A stretch of 37,639 nucleotides of DNA from an uncultured Lachnospiraceae bacterium (GTDB lineage: Bacteria > Bacillota > Clostridia > Lachnospirales > Lachnospiraceae): NCBI GenBank assembly GCA_934371505.1, contig CAKRNW010000006.1:1-37639 (forward strand), read 5' to 3'. Below, one piece after another: positions 34,223 through 37,639 of the stretch. The translations under genes and the position numbers were made by a program. Within the stretch, counting starts at the first letter, position 1. Each line of letters starts with the position of its first letter. The notes beneath the pieces were generated by a model that saw only the letters and a list, made by a program, of their open reading frames with translations, was not told the DNA's origin and did no database searches.

Positions 34223-34276
34223 GCTACGCATATCACATGCGCAAAGAGTCTGCAGGCAGCTCCTGGTATCTTTTAT

Positions 34277-35437
34277 TTAATAGAAGATATGACCGCCGAT
34301 GGAGATACCGGTCAGTCCCTGGATGGGAGTCCGGAAATAGACACAGTTGCCTACATTGGTGACACCTGCCATTGCCTCATCTGCCGCCTGGTAACAGCTT
34401 TGGGTGGCTTTTCCTGCGGCCAGGGCTGCTGCCAGCCGTCCGCTTGCCACCGGTGAAAACTGCTTCCGCTGGTAGATAACCCCGGTCACGGTATCTGGAT
34501 AAACAGAACTCAGCACCCGGTTGATGACCACAGCTCCCACTGCTACCTTGCCCTCGTAGGGCTCACCTCCCGCCTCACAGTAAATGAGGTTGGCTAACAG
34601 ATAGCGGTCTCCGTCTGCAAAGGTCACCTCCGAAATATCCCGCTTTGCTGAAGATGCTGCCAGATTAGACAATCTGCGCTCTTCTGCCAGCTGTTTCTTC
34701 AAAGCTGCAATATTCTGATTTTGCTGAGCAATGAGATTTTCGTAGTTTTCCGCTTCTGCCTCCGCTGCATCAATCTCATTGGCATAGCCTGCGATACTGT
34801 TGGCGGTCTGGCTCACCAGCCCGCTCACCTTGCTCTGCTCCGCTTCCACCTGCACCTTCATGTCTCCCAGATCAGCCAGCTGTGTCTGTAACTGCTGTTC
34901 TGTCTCCGCCACCTGGGCACAGGTTGTCTGATATTCCTGTAACAGCCGCTGGTCATACAGGTTCACTTCACTGATGTATTCGGCACGGTTCAAAATATCC
35001 CCTAGATTTTTACTGGTCAGTAACAGTTCCAGATAGGAGCTTTCACCCTGTTCATAGAGAAACTTCATCCGGGCTTTCATCAGTTCATACTGCTCCTGTT
35101 CCACCTGCTGTGCTTCTTCCAGCGCTGCCTGAGTCTGGAGGATGTCCTGCTGCTTGGAGGAAATCCGGCTTTCCAGCTGGTTCAGGTTATCTCCCACCTG
35201 CTCCAGCTGTTCATTCAGGTTGTTAAGCTGTCCTTTCAGGGCGTTCTGACTGCCCTTTAAAGAATCAATGTTCTGGTTGGCATTGTCCAGCTTATTCTCC
35301 GTATCCTTTTTTTCCTTCTCCGCCTGATCGATTTTTTCCTGGGTCGTCTGGGCATAAACGACACTCACGGACATAGCCGCCACCAGAAAAAGTGACACAA
35401 GAACCATCGCCATATTCTTTTTCCAGAGTCTGTTCAT
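34277..35437 (-). CDS. Secreted cell-wall hydrolase: PcsB-type coiled coil plus SleB/CwlJ domain
   Basis: A 386-residue exported protein. A signal peptide ending near VYAQ is followed by a long coiled coil (about 30-255) with the PcsB-like element RMKFLYEQGESSYLELLLTS and ILNRAEYISEV, then a C-terminal Hydrolase_2 (SleB/CwlJ) domain beginning LLANLIYCEAGGEPYEG, where the Glu of CEAGGE is the family's catalytic residue. SleB-type enzymes are lytic transglycosylases on peptidoglycan; the coiled coil in PcsB-like proteins is the contact for FtsEX. So this may be a division- or sporulation-linked hydrolase, by inference. ATG 35437 has GGAGGTG 9 bases ahead; a GTG at 35449 is too close to that site. 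Confidence 0.88.
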   Translation of the reverse strand: MNRLWKKNMAMVLVSLFLVAAMSVSVVYAQTTQEKIDQAEKEKKDTENKLDNANQNIDSLKGSQNALKGQLNNLNEQLEQVGDNLNQLESRISSKQQDILQTQAALEEAQQVEQEQYELMKARMKFLYEQGESSYLELLLTSKNLGDILNRAEYISEVNLYDQRLLQEYQTTCAQVAETEQQLQTQLADLGDMKVQVEAEQSKVSGLVSQTANSIAGYANEIDAAEAEAENYENLIAQQNQNIAALKKQLAEERRLSNLAASSAKRDISEVTFADGDRYLLANLIYCEAGGEPYEGKVAVGAVVINRVLSSVYPDTVTGVIYQRKQFSPVASGRLAAALAAGKATQSCYQAADEAMAGVTNVGNCVYFRTPIQGLTGISIGGHIFY

Positions 35438-35466
35438 GTCCGCGAGCACCTCCCTCCCGTTGTCCG

Positions 35467-35943
35467 CTATAAATCAATGGACAGCTGCCGTCCTGTTGGC
35501 TTGTACCGATAGTACTGTACGCCGGCTGCATCCAGCATCCGCTTGGATGCTTTATTGGATGAAGTTCCGTCATACTTGTCGCTGGCATAGATAATCGTCT
35601 TGATGCCGGACTGAATAATCGCCTTTGCACACTCATTGCAGGGAAAAAGGGATACATAGAGGGTGGCTCCCTCCAGACTTCCCTGATAGTTCAGGATGGC
35701 GTTCAGTTCTCCATGGGTTACATAGGAATACTTTGTCTCGCCTTCCTCTCCCTCTCTGTCCCAGGGAAACTCATCGTCTGAGCAGCCTCTCGGGAAACCA
35801 TTATAACCGATCGACAGGATTTTATGATCCTTGCCCACAATGCATGCCCCCACCTGGGTATGGGGATCCTTGGAGCGCATTCCCGCCATGGATGAGATTC
35901 CCATAAAATACTCGTCCCAGGATAAATAATCAATACGCTTCAT
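35467..35943 (-). CDS. Deoxycytidylate (dCMP) deaminase family
   Basis: A 158-residue zinc-dependent deaminase converting dCMP to dUMP for thymidylate synthesis; ComEB of Bacillus is a relative. Zinc motif HGE at 77-79 (with the catalytic Glu) and PCNEC at 101-105 are intact, and the N-terminal WDEYFMGISSMAGMRSKDPHTQVG is typical of the family. The frame is open upstream into upp (to 36021), but ATG 35943 follows AAGGAAG by 5-6 bases and leaves a 13-base gap after upp. It lies in a salvage operon with rpiB and upp, followed 29 bases later by the cell-wall hydrolase. Confidence 0.92.
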   Translation of the reverse strand: MKRIDYLSWDEYFMGISSMAGMRSKDPHTQVGACIVGKDHKILSIGYNGFPRGCSDDEFPWDREGEEGETKYSYVTHGELNAILNYQGSLEGATLYVSLFPCNECAKAIIQSGIKTIIYASDKYDGTSSNKASKRMLDAAGVQYYRYKPTGRQLSIDL

Positions 35944-35956
35944 CTTTTCTTCCTTA

Positions 35957-36586
35957 TTATTTGGTTCCGAAGATTCTGTCTCCTGCATCACCGAGACCAG
36001 GCACAATATAGGCATTCTCATTCAGTTTCTCATCCAGAGCGCCTATGTACATGTCCACATCAGGATGTGCCTCCTGCATTTTCTTTACGCCTTCCGGTGC
36101 AGCAATAATGCACATGAAGTGAATCTTCTTGCAGCCTTTGTCCTTTAAAAGCTGGATGGCTGCCACTGCGGATCCACCGGTTGCCAGCATGGGGTCTACA
36201 ACAAATACCTCTCGCTCTGCGCAGTCTGCGGGGAGCTTGCAATAGTACTCTACCGGCTCATGTGTCTCAGGATCCCGGTATAAACCGATATGCCCGATTT
36301 TTGCTGCGGGAATCAGCTCCAGCACACCGTCAACCATGCCAAGACCTGCACGCAGAATGGGGATGATTGCCATTTTCTTTCCCTTTAATTCCTTTACGGT
36401 TGTTTTACAGATCGGAGTCTGGATTTCTACATCAGTCAGCTGTAAATCTCTGGTTGCCTCATAGCAGATCAGCATTGCGATCTCGCTGATGGTCTGACGG
36501 AAATCCTTGGTACCGGTGTCCATGCGACGGATATATCCAATCTTGTGCTGAATTAACGGGTGATCCATAATAACTACTTTTGCCAT
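35957..36586 (-). CDS. upp: Uracil phosphoribosyltransferase
   Basis: A 209-residue type I phosphoribosyltransferase that makes UMP from uracil and PRPP. The start HPLIQHKIGYIRRMDTGTKDF, the central AIIPILRAGLGMVDG and the PRPP loop VDPMLATGGSA (near 131-141) are textbook, as is the C-terminal YIVPGLGDAGDRIFGTK. The length matches the family exactly. ATG 36586 has AGGAGG 7 bases ahead. It is the second gene of rpiB-upp-dCMP deaminase, which ties ribose phosphate supply to pyrimidine salvage. Confidence 0.98.
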   Translation of the reverse strand: MAKVVIMDHPLIQHKIGYIRRMDTGTKDFRQTISEIAMLICYEATRDLQLTDVEIQTPICKTTVKELKGKKMAIIPILRAGLGMVDGVLELIPAAKIGHIGLYRDPETHEPVEYYCKLPADCAEREVFVVDPMLATGGSAVAAIQLLKDKGCKKIHFMCIIAAPEGVKKMQEAHPDVDMYIGALDEKLNENAYIVPGLGDAGDRIFGTK

Positions 36587-36615
36587 TTCTTTTCCTCCTG
36601 TAAATACCTTTCTCT

Positions 36616-37044
36616 TTACTCTTCGATCTTATCGATACGTCTCTGATGACGTTCTTCACCGGAAAACTCTGTATTTAAAAATGTCTCCACGATATCCAGT
36701 GCCAGGTTCTCGCCAACGATTCCAGCTCCCATTGCCAGCATATTGGCATCATTGTGGAGACGGGTCATCTTTGCAGACAAAGTATCACTGCAAAGAGCAC
36801 AACGCACACCCTTTACTTTGTTGGCGGCAATGGAAATACCGATTCCGGTGGTACAGATAACGATTCCCTTCTCGCACTCTCCGCCTGCCACTGCCTTTGC
36901 CGCAGCCTTTCCGAATTCCGGATAATCACAGGAGCTTTTGTCATGACATCCGTAGTCGCGATAGGCCATTCCATGATCCTCCAAATATTTTTTGACGGTC
37001 TGCTTTAATTCGTATCCGCCGTGGTCACTACCTAATGCAATCAT
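36616..37044 (-). CDS. rpiB: Ribose 5-phosphate isomerase B
   Basis: A 142-residue RpiB/LacAB-family isomerase interconverting ribulose and ribose 5-phosphate. It has the start IALGSDHGGYELK, the catalytic Cys64 in CTTGIGISIAANK, the ARxHNDAN-type segment RLHNDANMLAMG and a C-terminal ERHQRRIDKIE. The length is normal. ATG 37044 has GAGGA 6 bases ahead. It is the first gene after the promoter at 37099-37128; upp follows 29 bases downstream. Confidence 0.97.
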   Translation of the reverse strand: MIALGSDHGGYELKQTVKKYLEDHGMAYRDYGCHDKSSCDYPEFGKAAAKAVAGGECEKGIVICTTGIGISIAANKVKGVRCALCSDTLSAKMTRLHNDANMLAMGAGIVGENLALDIVETFLNTEFSGEERHQRRIDKIEE

Positions 37045-37098
37045 GTTTTTCCTCTTTTCCTATTTAAATTCCAACCAACCTTCCGGCTATCTGATGTT

Positions 37099-37128
37099 AG
37101 TATACCACTAATCAGTTGTTGGTCACAA
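37099..37128 (-). promoter_or_regulatory. Promoter of rpiB-upp operon
   Basis: Minus strand: TTGTGA (37128-37123), 18-base spacer, extended -10 TGG-TATACT (37107-37099). It lies just downstream of the sua5-like gene, with no terminator seen between them. Confidence 0.65.
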
Positions 37129-37153
37129 CCCTAAAACACCATTTGGAGGGCAT

Positions 37154-37639
37154 TTATGCTTGTTCCACATGATGTCCCGCTGCCTTGAGAAGCCGGTTCA
37201 TGATTGCCTGCCCGATACCGCTTTCATCAAAGGCCTCGGAATAGATCACTTCCACTTCTTCATCATCAAATTCCCGCAGGATCTGGTACAAATGTCTGGC
37301 AATCGTCTCCTCATTGTTCCGGGTTCCCGCACTCTTGATGCTCGCCTTTGATACCCGGTTTTTATAGGTCTGTACACTTTCATCGGTGGCAATGATACCT
37401 ACCTTTTTTCCGGCAGTACACTGGGCATCCGCCAATTCACAAATACGCTCCACCACCCTTTCCAGTTCTCCGATATAAATAGTTACATCCCCCTTGGGAG
37501 CATAGTGGCGGTACTTCATGCCGGGAGCCTTGGGGCGTTCCCTGGTATCGCCATGCATCATGGTCTGATCCTGTGAAACCTCACCCAGAACCTCACCTAA
37601 CATTTCCGCCGTGATATAACCGGGACGAAGCAGCATGGG
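37154..37639 (-). CDS. C-terminal part of Sua5/YwlC-type threonylcarbamoyl-AMP synthase (cut by window edge)
   Basis: 161 residues of a longer protein whose 5' end lies beyond the window. The visible part starts inside the catalytic domain end (LLRPGYIT), continues with the linker that joins it to the Sua5 domain, RPKAPGMKYRHYAPKGDV, and ends with a Rossmann-like Sua5 C-terminal domain. Sua5 makes threonylcarbamoyl-AMP from threonine, bicarbonate and ATP for the t6A37 modification of ANN-decoding tRNAs. The PGMKYRHYAP motif is diagnostic of the long Sua5 rather than the short TsaC form. The ATG seen at 37636 is internal. The stop is 110 bases before the rpiB start. Confidence 0.9.
   Translation of the reverse strand, partial: PMLLRPGYITAEMLGEVLGEVSQDQTMMHGDTRERPKAPGMKYRHYAPKGDVTIYIGELERVVERICELADAQCTAGKKVGIIATDESVQTYKNRVSKASIKSAGTRNNEETIARHLYQILREFDDEEVEVIYSEAFDESGIGQAIMNRLLKAAGHHVEQA

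Noticed and set aside
34222..34276. Separate terminator for the cell-wall hydrolase gene
   Set aside because: Only a 5-bp hairpin (CGCAT/ATGCG) is found; the bidirectional hairpin at 34188-34217 is the better candidate.
35944..36021. N-terminal extension of the dCMP deaminase into upp
   Set aside because: The added residues are unlike the family, overlap the upp coding end and have no ribosome site; the ATG at 35943 has one.
1..37639. Mobile elements, CRISPR arrays, tRNA or rRNA genes
   Set aside because: No transposase or integrase motif, no regularly spaced repeats and no clover-leaf or rRNA sequence was recognised anywhere in the window.

Overview
The window reads as chromosomal DNA of a Gram-positive anaerobe of the class Clostridia, most likely family Lachnospiraceae. 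The grounds are a complete clostridial-type V-ATPase operon, a paired GlgC/GlgD, SpoVG, a two-DnaD-domain protein next to a DnaC/DnaI-type helicase loader, strong GGAGG-type ribosome sites and moderate GC. This family call rests on gene content and style, not on a database search. I see no rRNA, tRNA, CRISPR array, transposase, phage gene or integrase, so this is core genome.

Layout. (1) 2-4035, minus: secreted membrane-anchored 5'-nucleotidase, ABC-F ATPase, PAP2 phosphatase, tightly packed. (2) 4156-6947, plus: MATE exporter, then an NCS2 purine/xanthine-type permease behind a leader that can fold in two exclusive ways, one of which buries its ribosome site. (3) 7031-16424, minus: glgC-glgD-spoVG, a terminator, then pth-mfd, an overlooked 32-codon gene, aroA and a lipoprotein gene. 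(4) 16749-21636, plus: murC, then dnaD, helicase loader and a divergent PRPP synthetase-like gene. Between murC and dnaD lies a cluster of DnaA boxes. (5) 21725-24711, minus: a large membrane-anchored protein ending in a degenerate C39-like domain, and a small unknown protein. (6) 24849-33513, minus: nine-gene V-ATPase operon (G/H, I, K, E, C, F, A, B, D) whose c subunit carries the Na+-site residues known from Enterococcus hirae. (7) 33731-34207, plus: DUF402 protein. (8) 34277-37639, minus: truncated Sua5-type tRNA-modification gene, rpiB, upp, dCMP deaminase and a coiled-coil/SleB-type cell-wall hydrolase.

Together the genes cover nucleotide salvage and export (5'-nucleotidase, NCS2, upp, dCMP deaminase, rpiB, Prs-like), wall synthesis and turnover (murC, PAP2, SleB-type hydrolase), glycogen precursor synthesis, replication initiation and ion-coupled energetics. 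The best leads are the DnaA-box cluster in front of the replication-initiation operon, the bistable leader before the permease, the small gene between mfd and aroA, and the large protein with a dead protease-like domain.
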